64,000 nt of DNA from Clavelina lepadiformis (Eukaryota; Chordata; Ascidiacea; Aplousobranchia; Clavelinidae), in NCBI RefSeq assembly GCF_947623445.1, contig NC_135243.1:6326501-6390500 (forward strand), written 5' to 3'. The notes under the pieces were generated by a model that did not search any database, was not told the DNA's origin, and was given only the letters and a program-made list of their open reading frames with translations. Positions 23,024 through 34,598 of this stretch are shown here, piece after piece. Made by a program: the position numbers and the translations under genes. Within the stretch, counting starts at the first letter, position 1; every line of letters starts with the position of its first letter.

Positions 23024-25585
23024 TTACAAGAGACATAATACAGTAATGATTCGTTGGTTAACTTTTAAAATTTTTTTTTTCCTTGCCGAGTTTATCACTT
23101 TTTCCAGGTCATCAAAAATGTTTGATTCGACATTTACATTTCGAAACGTGATTTTGGATGACCAATACCAATGCACGGCTTGAGGATAGTTCTCAAGGCA
23201 GTGATAGGAATAACCCAGAAGTAGCTTGCTTTTTCCAACAACTTCGGTCTCCTCCTTAATGTGTCCAATAGTTGCGGTGATATTTGCAGATACATCAGCG
23301 TAACATTGACTAAAGAACTGACATAGACCAAGATAGTAAGAAAGATCTTTAACGACATGAGGTAAATGCTTAGTAAGATGTTTAGCAAGATTAGATTTCT
23401 TCGAGAGCGAGATAAGCCCCTTTAGAGTTTTCATCAGTCGTGGACTAATGGGCTGCAATTTGTTTCTAATGGCAGCATCCTTTGTAAACTTACACGTAAT
23501 GGCAGTCATTTGATCAAAATTTTCAATCATTTGTTTTCCATGATAAACTTTGTAATGGTTGATAAATAAGTCAAGAACGCCCAAAGAACGTTGGGTTTGA
23601 TTTTCTTTGTGAAAATTCCGCGCAATGGCGCAAGCCATCTGGAATTCCTCTTGTTGTAAACTCGATTTGGTTGTTGGTTTTCTGGATGAGGTGACAAGTT
23701 GACCATAATATTTTCTAGCCGCGGGTAAATCGCGTTTCTCCAAGGATTGTTTAATGACTAGCAGCTTTCCGTGAAAAGAATCTTGAAAAATCAATTAATC
23801 TTAAATTTCAAAACAATTGAAGAAATTTAAATTTAGGATATTGTTTAACACAAATAATTAAATATATACATACATATATATACAGAAAGTATTTGAATTA
23901 CATATATTACTTTTTGTTTGTTGTGAAGGTTTAGCAGCAGAAGTTTTAGCGGAAGAAGCTGTAGTTTGCTTATAGTCTGTAAAAGAATTTATGCAAGATC
24001 CTTTAGCATCAAATTTGTTTTTTCTTGCGGAAAAAACAAGTACAATTATTTGATCTTACAAAATGTGCGTATGTAAATATTGAAAAACAATGCTTTAAAA
24101 GTAATTAATTTTTCTTTAACTTCGGATTCTTTATGGAAATTTTTAACAAAACTAACCTTTCCGTGTATTTTTCAATTTCTCTATAATACCGTTCTTGAAT
24201 ATTCTTAAAACAATCAAAATCAACGCCAAAACAAACACGATCCCAGGCGCAATATTTGGAAATACTGAATATAATGTGAAACGTTTATTAACTTGTATGA
24301 TAAACTATTTTTATATCAAAAACTACACTGAGTTCTCATTGTTTTGATTCGGCCTATGGTTATAGGATAAATAACATAACAGACTAATCCCACATATCCC
24401 TATACGGTTATTTTTACATATATAACTTACATATAACTCTATATTCACATAACTATATATGTACATAACTATTAATTGTACATAACTATATGTACGTAAC
24501 TCTTACATATAACTCTATAGGAGATATATTTATTCGTTTTATTTATACCAATGATTTGTTTTGGGTTTTGATGTGCTAGAATATATTTTTACTCATAACT
24601 AAATTTAAAAATCAGATATGGACACAACAAACACTATCACTCATACAATAAAAGTTATAGTGCACATGTTTGTTTGCGTTAACTTCGTTGATGGAAATTT
24701 TCGAAACATTCGTGAAGTTGTTACTCACTGGAAAAGAATAAAAACAGCTCGTTACATATGTTTTGAATGTAATTTTAATTTACTTTACGCTTTGCTTGAT
24801 AATATTATTTATAGTACTTCTCTTTCACCTGTAGGTTTTCTAAGCTGCTGGTAATGAGCTATCTCGATCAAGAGGAGCAGTATGATTAGGCCTTCCTAAA
24901 AATATGAAAACTTTGCAAAAAAGCAACTTTCCTCAATCCTCTTACCAAACCGAACCTATCAGAAAAATCTTTAATAAGTACAAAATGTTCAGTACAGACA
25001 ACGTATATTCTTTGTATGAATCAAAGTGAAGGGCAAGATCAAAAACAAATTGTCCTTATATCAAAGAGTAGTTGTCAGTTAGTATACTGTAAAAATGCTT
25101 TTTTCAATTAATAAGTGGTTAAGCAGTTATTAAAACGTTAGAAAAAACGTTAGAAAAACGCAAAATCGCCGTTAAATATGATGGTGATGGCTCTTAATGC
25201 GTCACAAAATAAAAATTACGCACGAGTTAAATATTTCGATCAAGTATAAATAAATTGTTTCCCGTAGCCGGCAAGTAATTTTCGGAGGTGGGCACGAGCG
25301 CGCTCAATCCTCACTTACTGGCAAATGTTGTTTGATTTAGGATTTGGGTTTTTGGAATTAAACCTCACTTTAAATTAAACGTACTAGTTTGTAAATCGAA
25401 ATCCAAAAAATAACTGATGGAGAAGTGCTATGGATTTTGTTGCTAACGAAATGATATTAAAAGATTTTCATCATGTCACCAAGAATTTAAGATAGATAGC
25501 CTACTTTTGAAGTATTGTAATTTAACTATTGTTATGAATGTAACATAATAACGTTTACCTTAATTTTGTTCCCTTCTTGTGGCAT
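23024..25585 (-). CDS. Two-TM membrane protein with TPR-like helical domain
   Basis: Five coding exons on the reverse strand: 25585-25559, 24895-24829, 24264-24157, 23976-23911 and 23781-23024, with phases 0, 1, 1, 1. All junctions are GT-AG and the frame stays open to a 341-aa product. Exon 2 encodes one hydrophobic segment (about 10-27, EGLIILLLLIEIAHY) and exon 3 a second (about 33-54, IAPGIVFVLALILIVLRIF). A Ser/Thr/Ala-rich linker (68-89) leads into an all-helical soluble region (90-341). Residues 276-295 (LLLGYSYHCLENYPQAVHWY) fit a tetratricopeptide helix pair, and earlier helices may be divergent repeats. I do not recognise an ortholog. It is divergent to the four-TM gene at 26961. 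A 5' UTR acceptor (TTTATAG) lies about 20 nt before the ATG. Confidence 0.7.
24405..24530. repeat. Degenerate CATAACTATA-type tandem repeat in an intron
   Basis: Irregular repeats of ACATAACTATATGT and CATATAACTCTATA lie within the second intron of the reverse-strand TPR-like gene. Confidence 0.55.
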
Positions 25586-26960
25586 TTTGAAAATTTCTTC
25601 ATAACCTCCTATAAACTTTTAAACTCTAAAAACTAGTAGCCGAAATATTTTCGCAAACTTATTGTAGCAGAAAGCAAACAAAATACAGCAGACAATATTC
25701 AAGCAAATGATACAAGGCGGCACAAATTAAATGGCATCACATAAATCTCTGTACTGAGTTACTCGGTAAAAATACAAACAGTCTTTTAGGTTTCAAGACC
25801 GTTTAATTGTTTTTAATATGGAGTTTACTCATACTGTGAAATCTTTCTGATCTTTCTGATCTTTCTGAAATCTGAAACCTTTCTGAAAGTACATACCATA
25901 CCCCTCAATTAATTCGTACTGTATTCTGTGTACAAACAAAACTTAAATAATGCAAACAACAAGCTCATCAGTAACTCTAAAATAATTCAAATTTCTTTGT
26001 ACCCGTAGTGAGCAAAATTTCACCAAGAGACTAAGGATCAAGTTGAATTCTTAAACAAAGACTTGAAAAAGCATTTATGTAAGTTTTTGTATGCTTTTAA
26101 CTACTTAACTTGATAGTAATTAAATGATCTAAAATTTCTGAAAAATAAAAATTTTTGCAGTTATAGTAGGAGCAGTTATATAGTAAACACGAAATTCAAC
26201 AAAATTTTAAACGTTTTAAGTTTTTTTATCGCAGCTGGACGGTGTTATCTTCTTCTTCTTTCACATACTACTAGATTTTGCGAGCCAACTTCAGATCTAC
26301 AAAACCTTAAACCTCTGCCTTTGAATTGATGTGTATTACAGTTGGTTACAACTTAAACGTTATATAAAATCATATGCATTTATAAAATTAAAATATCAAA
26401 CAAAATGTCTTATTGTGTCTTTATCCATAGTAGGCCTACCGATAATATGATCAACAACATTTGTTTTCACCAGAAACAAGTTTTATACTTTCGAAGGTTT
26501 TCTAATAATTACTGTACAGTAAAATTAGAGTTACAATTGCGAATTAAAATCTGACTCTGAAAAAGGAACTAACTGCCTTCCACGTTAGCCCCATCGCCCT
26601 ATCTGGACTACAAACGCGCCATTGTAATTTGTAAAGAGTTTGTATTCTCTAGTAATCATGTCTATTGTCTTTGAAAACATTTCTTTTGTAAGTTACATGG
26701 ACCTACGTAATTTATAACAATGCTCATGTTACATTGAGGTGACATTGAAAAGGTCTCGTAAAAAGATATAAGTTTAGTGACTTGAGTCAGTCAGATGGTA
26801 GTTAAGAGACTTTGTAGAAGAGAGGGAAAACGATATTCAACCAAACGTAGATTTTTGTCTCATGAGTTAAATCGAAATTATAACCAGACTTAAACTATGC
26901 CCCTGTTTTTAACAGATTTTGAAATATAACCCGTTTAGTCAATATACTAAAGCATACACG
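25586..26960. other. Shared upstream region of a divergent gene pair
   Basis: 1.4 kb between the first coding exons of two divergently transcribed membrane-protein genes. An acceptor-like TTTTTAACAG about 26915 may end a 5' UTR intron of the forward gene. There is a short CTTTCTGAT repeat near 25845. No further exon is seen. Confidence 0.45.
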
Positions 26961-29894
26961 ATGGACCCCAAACTGATAGGAGTTATAGCAAGTTGTTTGG
27001 GAATACTTCTTGGCTATTGGAAAGTATCAGGTCACTATATATTGACGTTTAGGCTATATGAAAGACGCGATATGATTTAAAAAGCAATGCTGTTACTAAA
27101 GCTAAAACTATTGTCTAAAATTTAAATGTTTACTTAGGAGAAGATGTAATCAAACTTAAACCGACTATTGAAAGTCTTTTGGAAGCAACAAAAGGTAAAT
27201 AAGTTTATACATTTTAAAAAATTGCGATTTAAAATTTTTTACAAAATTTTTAGGTTTTGCTTTACTAAGGCTATCAATAATACAAAACAACAGGCACATA
27301 TAAAATAACTTAATAGTATACATAGAAAATTTTATCTTAATGTATTGGACACTATTGTTCATAAAAATTGCACTTTTACAGAATACCATCTGATATTTGG
27401 TATAATAGCTATTAGTCTTATAGGACTTTATAGCGCCTTTCAGCTTCACAAGTTGTGGAACAAAAATCGGTTAGATTGCTTTGCTTGTTGTTGTTTATTT
27501 TTCTATGAATTTAAAAGATTATAGTGCAGAGCATCGTTGACAAAATTAATCCAGGTTTTGCGTTTTATAAATTTAATAATACCTTAGAAACTCATCAAAA
27601 GCTGACTCAACGGAAAAACAGAACAACTTTTATAAGTTTGAAAACAGTACATTACAAGGAAGCATAAACAATGGTGCACGGAGTACGCTAGGTAAGTGTA
27701 ATATGCTACAAATCATCAATAGAACAGCATTATTACAGAACTTAACAATACTAAATGATAGTGTTTTTACCGAGTAGATGGTATAATTTAGGATTATTTT
27801 AACAAACACTTAATGCGTTCTGTTATTGTTAAATAAGTTAAACTTAAATAGGTAAGCTCTCTTTCAAGTTAGCCAGTGATTTTTACGTTTGTACGTATTT
27901 TGTCCTTCAGCTTATAAAAACTTATAAATGTTGCTTAACTAAACTAAAACGTATTGACAAAAGGCCAAATTTACAGTTAATTTACAGTTTACAGTTAAAA
28001 GTAAGACTATAAAATAAAAGTAATTTGTGTAACATTACATATATCTCGCATTTAAAGTCGGCAAATGGAAAGCAAATTGAGACATGGACAAGCAAAGTTT
28101 CTTTTATTTCATTCTTTGATGTCAATTTTGTCATAATAGGTTCCTCGTCAGAAGACAAATCTTGCTGTACTGTTACTACCCTTGCTGTACTGGTATCAAT
28201 TGCCGGTGTTTTTGCAGTTGGTGCTATTATGGCAGTCTACAGACAATCAACGAGTAAAAATATCTTATAATGATCTTTCGCTTGATTTTCAAAATTACCG
28301 TCAGTGCATGCTGTTTGTAGTAAATTGACTCACTTTCCTTAATTTCTTTAGTTGAAAACACTTTTAACAACGTTTCGAATGTGAACATCGGTGAACAGAA
28401 CAGCGTGAAAACTGAGAACCACTACCAAGGTAAATCATGGTTTGTCGCCATGGCAACATACAACATATACGACAGCACATACAACCTAGCTTGTTTTCTG
28501 CGACCACAGTGTGCCTTGGTTTTACGATAGGATTTAGGTTTAAAATTGCACTAGATTTGTCAAGTATTTCCATAGAAAGCTATCTTATTTCTTTTTAGAC
28601 TCATCTTATCTGATACCGGTACTGATCATTTTAGCAACATTAATAGGTAAGTCTGTTATGAATCAAGTCCACTATCAATTGGTTACTTTAGGTGCTTTAG
28701 GTTTCAAGCATCTAATGTTTTTCCTAATGTAATTTTACCCGAGAATATTTGCACATATACAGTAAGGCCGCTGATACACATCGGTGAAAAATAATTTTTA
28801 AAGAAGCAGTAAATAATCAATTTATGTTAACGTTTAAAGTCTAGTGATTTTTCCCCACAGGTTTTCTGATTTTCTTTATGATAAACGTGGACGCGGCGAA
28901 ACAGCAAGTTAATACTGAAAATCAGCTTAGAAAAAATAAAGGTACCCAATCTAACAAAAACTAGTTTACAATAAGCTTGGAAAAATTGCTGTCGGCGCTT
29001 ACGCTTTTACTGGCCAACCTTTATCAACATATTAACTTCCACATGGACTAGTCACAGATTTTGTGCAACCTATTTACTGTACAAGTTTATATCTAACAGT
29101 ATATACTTAAGTATACCATTAAACCACTAAATCTACCACGTGTGTAACTCAAGTAAGGCAACCTGAAGCATCCCATACTCTATCATTGTTTGGTTCATTA
29201 TTTCGATAAGAATCTAAGGCCAAGCGAACTCTTCTTGTCTTTACCTTCCTGACTTTCAAAGTATCTCATGGGGACGGGACCGGGTGACAAGACCTTTAAT
29301 TAGGGTTGCTTTACAAAGTCATTCGGGTATCTCGGGCCCTAGATTACCTACGGCATTAGGTTTGGGAGTATGACCATTTGAATACAAAAAAATGTTTCTT
29401 TTATTTTCTGCATTTCTCGTTTCACAAAATGTTCCGGCCTTGGTTTATTGTGATTATAATTGAAATTTTACTTGCCAGTTGTCTGTACAGTACATTTATA
29501 ATTAGCAAAGCTTTTGTTCAAACATGCTTTAAATATAAATTTTTCAGCCAAAGATTTCCGTTTTATGACAGAATGAGTACGTCATACCCCAGGATAGCTA
29601 TTACAGTAAATGAAAAGTTTCTTTACCTGTTACGGCTGAAGTTAAGAAGTTAAGGGTTAGGAGCGAAGTAAACTGAAACTTAGACATATACGTTTTATAG
29701 AAAACTATAAAAGATCTGAATTTTCTTTTCTTGTCATTCCTGCTTAAGCTTTTTATTGGAAAACAAGCTGGTTTTAATACTTTAATTAAGAAAAACCCCA
29801 TATACTATAATTATTGTTATACATTCCTGTTTTGTTTTCAGATGTTGACACCAAACAAGATGCTGCATCAACGAGAGATGATGATAAATCTTAA
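26961..29894 (+). CDS. Four-TM small membrane protein with RHIM-like segment
   Basis: Nine exons: 26961-27030, 27138-27194, 27382-27469, 27588-27691, 28140-28253, 28352-28429, 28599-28646, 28861-28941 and 29842-29894. All junctions are GT-AG, almost all phase 1, and the frame stays open through every junction to a 230-aa product. Hydrophobic segments lie at about 5-20, 45-63, 116-140 and 174-196, each largely one exon. The soluble stretches between them are polar and Asn/Ser-rich. Exon 6 contains NVSNVNIGEQNSVKT (151-165). Its V-N-I-G-x-x-N core matches the RHIM amyloid consensus I/V-Q-I/V-G-x-x-N, with N for Q. The C-tail is acidic (DDD at 226-228). I recognise no known family. The consistent phases make a real gene likely; the RHIM reading is speculative. 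Confidence 0.7.
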
Positions 29895-31042
29895 ACTATG
29901 TCTACTTTGCAGTTTAGGCCACGCTATTCTTGTAAGTATGTAGTAAAGTCATTTTCTGTCATGCTTTGTCTTATGGCAGTTGTCATCGCACATTTTTGCT
30001 AGATGGTCAGTTTACTTTTGAAGGCCCGCGATTTTGCTATAATAATGCTAGAGTTTTCCCGATTATGGGCGGAATAATAACGCTTCCAGGCACAGATTAG
30101 TTAGTTTGTGCACTTATATTATATAAAATTGTGTTATTGTTTTGCTTTGTTGGCAAAGTTTGTTTGCATGAAATGCTAGCCGAGAATAATTTGGTACTTG
30201 TTGTAAGATATGTACGTGGCGCGTATGCTTCGCAACTTATCGACAAAATTTTAATATCATATGTTTGGTGTAAATTCATCGAACCAAAAAGCAAAAATAG
30301 AACTGTCTGTCTTCACTCAAACGCGTGCTAAAAAAGCTGATCTAATAAAGAGAACAAGTATTGCAAGAACGAACACGAACAGTAAAATGTTCCAACAAAG
30401 TTGTGTAGATATGATTTAAAAATCATTATATATTGATAAATGAGTAGCGAAGACCATCAAAAATTTTTCTTTCTCGGAAACAAAACGGTTATAGTCTCGC
30501 ACTTATTAACACGCGCTATATTTAATGCCTGATAGCTGATATCTGATATGTTCCAGGACGTTTCTTATGACGCCATACAAAGCCGATCCGAAACTGCACT
30601 ATACAAAGCATGGAGAGAGCCTTTGTCAGTCGTAAAGCACTGCTGCCCGTCATAGTTTACACATGGAGTAACGTATTGGTGTGAAATCAAATGTAAATAC
30701 ATGTAAAGAAAATAAGATTAATTTTCAATTACATTTAATATACATTACACAATCATTTACACTTGATTATTCTTTTAAACAGTTCAAGTAAACATTTTGG
30801 ATAAACGTAATGCTTGTAATAGCTCCTTGGCACCACCATGTTGCCGCTGACGTATTCTGAAAATGAAAGTTTACAAGAATTCGGTACAGTAAGAGCAAGA
30901 TGTCAAAGACAAAAAGCTACCAAAGTAACTATGCAGTGCTGTAACTGTGTGGTTTCAGGGCTATTAGAACTCGGATAGGCACCGACTTATGCGACCTTGA
31001 GACGCAAAATGGAACTTCAACTTAACCTCTAAGCTTATAGTC
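29895..31042. other. Intergenic
   Basis: 3' flank of the four-TM gene, then AT-rich sequence. Nothing recognised. Confidence 0.5.
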
Positions 31043-31383
31043 TATGTGTAACAGAACTTTTTCTTTCGTGTAGCCAGGCTCAATTTCCACATTCACGGTG
31101 AACCGCGACACCACCAGTAAAACCCAAGAAATCAACTCATTTTATTCAACAGCCTCTACGACCCAAAACCAAAACCGACCTGCTCAAATCACTTATATAA
31201 CGAACGGATTTTATAGGGTACAAAAGGCAAGGCGCCAAATTAGTGATAAGATAAAAACGCACAAAACGTGAGACAAACAACGATAATTGCAACCAATCAA
31301 CGCACTAGCTAGAGAACAAACTCACAAAAACGGTAAAATACAAAATACTGTGAATAACGCGTGAAATAATTTCGTTACATATG
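31043..31383. mobile_element. Solo LTR related to the element at 20.6 kb
   Basis: The body 31047-31379 (333 bp) starts TGTAAC and ends GTTACA, and is flanked by TATG on both sides (31043-31046 and 31380-31383). It shares the segment CACGGTGAACCGCGACACCA with the LTRs at 20584 and 21893, so it belongs to a sister family. No internal region remains, which is what recombination between two LTRs leaves. Confidence 0.85.
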
Positions 31384-31385
31384 TA

Positions 31386-31731
31386 GTCTAAAACAGGGCT
31401 TGTCAAACTTTTTAGCTCTGTGACCCCATTTCAGAAAAGAAATTTCTGTGCGACCCTTGATGGGTAAACAATACGTTAAAGATGTTAAAACAATAAAGGT
31501 CTAATTGCAAACCTCAAGTGTGTTTTTGTCTCTGACAAAATCATACAAATGCACAGAATCCACCAACTTACAGTAACAAATGAAGCGCATAATAGAAACT
31601 GAAAAACGAACAAAAAATTAACAAAAAAATATTCAAATTATTAAAATTGAATTTGTTTCACGACCCCAAAATTACATTTTGCGACCCTAAACTGGGTCGC
31701 AACCAACAGTTTGAGAAGCCCTGGTCTAAAA
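31386..31731. mobile_element. hAT-type MITE with perfect 8-bp target duplication
   Basis: The body 31394-31723 (330 bp) begins CAGGGCTTGTCAAACT and ends AGTTTGAGAAGCCCTG, an inverted repeat with one mismatch. The octamer GTCTAAAA occurs on both sides (31386-31393 and 31724-31731). An 8-bp duplication and CAGGG ends are diagnostic of hAT transposons. There is no transposase, so it is non-autonomous. It sits 14 bp from the solo LTR. Confidence 0.93.
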
Positions 31732-33446
31732 TACAGATATGATAACAAATGAGAAAATGTACATAACAACGCAAAACTGCTTCAAAAACTAAAAAAAAAA
31801 CATTAAAAAACAACGACGAATTATACATTTTCTCTAAAACGTTGAATTGCCGAATGATTAGTTGATCGCTCAAGATACCCAAGCTTGACTATTCCTCTAC
31901 ATATGTGCCTAGATGCAGATTTAGCAAAAATAGCAGTCAGAGCATGTCAATTGCTGTCGGTGCTCGTCATCGGTGTAATGTCTTCAGTTTACAGACGCTG
32001 TTAAATTTGGCAGATTTTGAGTGATGTGAACGCAAAATTGCTATCTTTGGATTATTTTACTCTGTTGACATAATTAGGAGCGAAGTATTTCCCAAATTTA
32101 TATATAGTCCATCTATATGGAAAGGATTTCATGAACATAAAAATTCTTTTTATAACTATCCTTCGGATCCTATATACGTATACATAAATTATATTATCAA
32201 TGTAGCATGGACGCGATGATGAATTAATCTCTACTGAGTCTGCCATTTACGTGCGAATCACAAAAATGGTCTGATTCACTGCATGTTTAGCGAATAAGGC
32301 GACTGATGAGTGTAGCTACTATTCAAATAAAGTACGTCATTGCATGACTTCGTGACCATATGACTGGGGAATAATCGGCTCGCAATTCAACTTCCAATGA
32401 ACGGCATGTTGTTGCAGGAACAAACAGACGGCTATTGCTTCCTCGTGTAAGATTAATTAAGTTATGCAGCGGGTTCAAATACAGGAAACGAGGAAAAGTA
32501 TTCAAAGATCATAATTCAATTCAACAATAAAGTGATTTTTGTGAACCTTTGAAGTTTTTGTCATTATGGTAACTTTCAAAATCAAACTTACATACTTACA
32601 TGTTCGTAAATTGCAGTAGAACTAAACGTTTTTTTTTTGTCAGTACATTCCGTTACAATGACAACCATCGGTCCAACACAATACAGAGCTTCTTTTCTGC
32701 AATCGCTTCAAATGGCATATACTCACTGATAGTGTAATATCACGTAATTACTATTCATAACTATGAGCATAAATATGAATCACGACAGTTCGAGCTCCGT
32801 GCTGTATCACATTAACACCATACAACCACCTCAGGAGCTGCTACGAGTGAAAATGCCATTCAAGTTGGTTCAAGCAAGAGACTCATCGAAACACTACAAG
32901 GTTGTACCCCAACCGAAACTGAAATCCGCTCAGTTCTGGTTTTCTCTGGTTCCTTGGACGGTTTGAAAATAACACACTCATCAAAGTTTCAGGTTTTTGT
33001 ACAAAACAACAAGCATTAACAAAAACCCAAATTTGCTTTATATGTATTTACAGTACACCTTGAAATGGCATATATCATCAGAGAGCAATAAAGTCGTCAA
33101 ACCACTGTAAAAAGACATTTGGAAACGTTGTCCATTACGTAGCAATATTCTATGACGTTTCAACATGGACAAAATACTTTTAATGTAACTGGAAAATAAA
33201 TAATCTTAAGAATGTGAAAAACATGGTGGATTTCGATTTTCAACCAATAAAAGTCAATAGTTTATATTTTAGAGTAATACAATTCCCAAGTATTTTATCA
33301 AATTCAATTTGCGATAATGCGTATGAAAATATGTTTTCTTACTCTTTTTACAATAGAAACTTCTATAGGACAAAATACGCCCGAACTAAACGAAAGCAAA
33401 GTATTTCTTCATAAGGTTATAATACAAACAGTCATGCTCATAAACC
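31732..33446. other. Intergenic between MITE and receptor 4
   Basis: Includes the presumed 3' UTR side of receptor gene 4 at its right end. No other gene or element recognised. Confidence 0.5.
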
Positions 33447-34598
33447 TTATAATGGGTTTCCACTAAAATTTGTTGAAGAGGTTTCTCTCTTTTCCGTGAC
33501 GGCATCTTTTGATAAAATTGGCGATAGCAGCATTCCTTTACACGATAAAAACGAGCATACAACAAATATAAGGTTAAGGAACGAATTAATGTCATAAACT
33601 ATATTCGAGATGCGTCTGTTTCCCTCGCTGCCTATGACGTAATGAGAAAATACCACCAGTATGATGTCAGTGACAAGGGTAACGACTGAAAAAGCGATGG
33701 TTCGTTGCATGATCTGTTTCACCACTGTCTTCCTTTTTGACTCTCTTCTGCATCTTCGAACACTTTTTGGACTCGGTTTCTTACTGCACTGGCTATCTGG
33801 GACATTGAGGGTCGCCAAGCTTGCCGATCTGCTTTTAAGGGAGATGATTGTTGCAATGCTCGTCTTCCGATCGCTTGAAATAGTTGCTTTGTCTTTTGTG
33901 TGGCCTGGACAGCAGCCGCAAACGCTTTGAACAAACTCGGCTTTAAATGGATATATGAAAAGTCCGACCAACAATAATTGACCAATAACTATCACAACAA
34001 CGCAAACTATCCAAGCAGTTGCTCCTATCTCTTCGCTTTCCTTGTAGATGCAGCCTTCAGGTGAAGAGGGATAATTAACAGGGATAGTGTTCACTAAAAC
34101 AGCGGAAACGCCGGCTAATATGATGAAGACTATACTGCCGGCACTTACGACTTTCAGCCCGGTGCTAAAGTTGTTGTGAAGCATGTTATTGGCGTAAAAG
34201 ATGCCTTGACGAAGCCATTGGAAGAAATAAACCGACAACAGCACCAGACAATACAGAGCAAACTCTGCATCAGATATTCTCTCGCATTCTTCGTCGTAAT
34301 CGTTTCCAAACCCGATATTAAAACTGCTCTGACTGTTCGCTAGCCGGATTAGTGTCGTCACTCCACACACGACTGTCGAAGTGTAAACGATTCCTCCATT
34401 CAGTTTTTCGGCGTTTCGCATTTTCGTCTTTGCCCATTTTTTGTTTCGTATCCCGTAATGTACTAAGGACAAAGTAATCCATGCTGTAGCGGCCATAAGC
34501 AGAGCATTAACTGTAACGGGTATTATCCAGTCTGCTTGCTTCCATTTCATATAAACTTCGTATTCAGTTTGGTTTGTCTCATTGCCTGCCAACCTCAT
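33447..34598 (-). CDS. Seven-transmembrane GPCR-like receptor, family copy 4
   Basis: Intronless, 383 aa from the ATG at 34598; the open frame continues upstream only from a TTG. It is the only copy on the reverse strand. The N-terminus has NET and NQT sequons, then KWKQADWIIP before TM1. C105 and R130 are 25 residues apart. The TM3 end reads FFQWLRQGIFY: two usually fixed positions are changed (Leu to Gln before Trp, Arg to Gly after RQ). A Cys in SSPEGCIY precedes TM5. The third loop (about 225-295) is long, basic and Ser/Arg-rich, and TM7 has FLNLIFVVCSFLSCK. Closest in sequence to copy 2, including a CGCC motif after TM5. Confidence 0.85.
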   Translation of the reverse strand: MRLAGNETNQTEYEVYMKWKQADWIIPVTVNALLMAATAWITLSLVHYGIRNKKWAKTKMRNAEKLNGGIVYTSTVVCGVTTLIRLANSQSSFNIGFGNDYDEECERISDAEFALYCLVLLSVYFFQWLRQGIFYANNMLHNNFSTGLKVVSAGSIVFIILAGVSAVLVNTIPVNYPSSPEGCIYKESEEIGATAWIVCVVVIVIGQLLLVGLFIYPFKAEFVQSVCGCCPGHTKDKATISSDRKTSIATIISLKSRSASLATLNVPDSQCSKKPSPKSVRRCRRESKRKTVVKQIMQRTIAFSVVTLVTDIILVVFSHYVIGSEGNRRISNIVYDINSFLNLIFVVCSFLSCKGMLLSPILSKDAVTEKRETSSTNFSGNPL

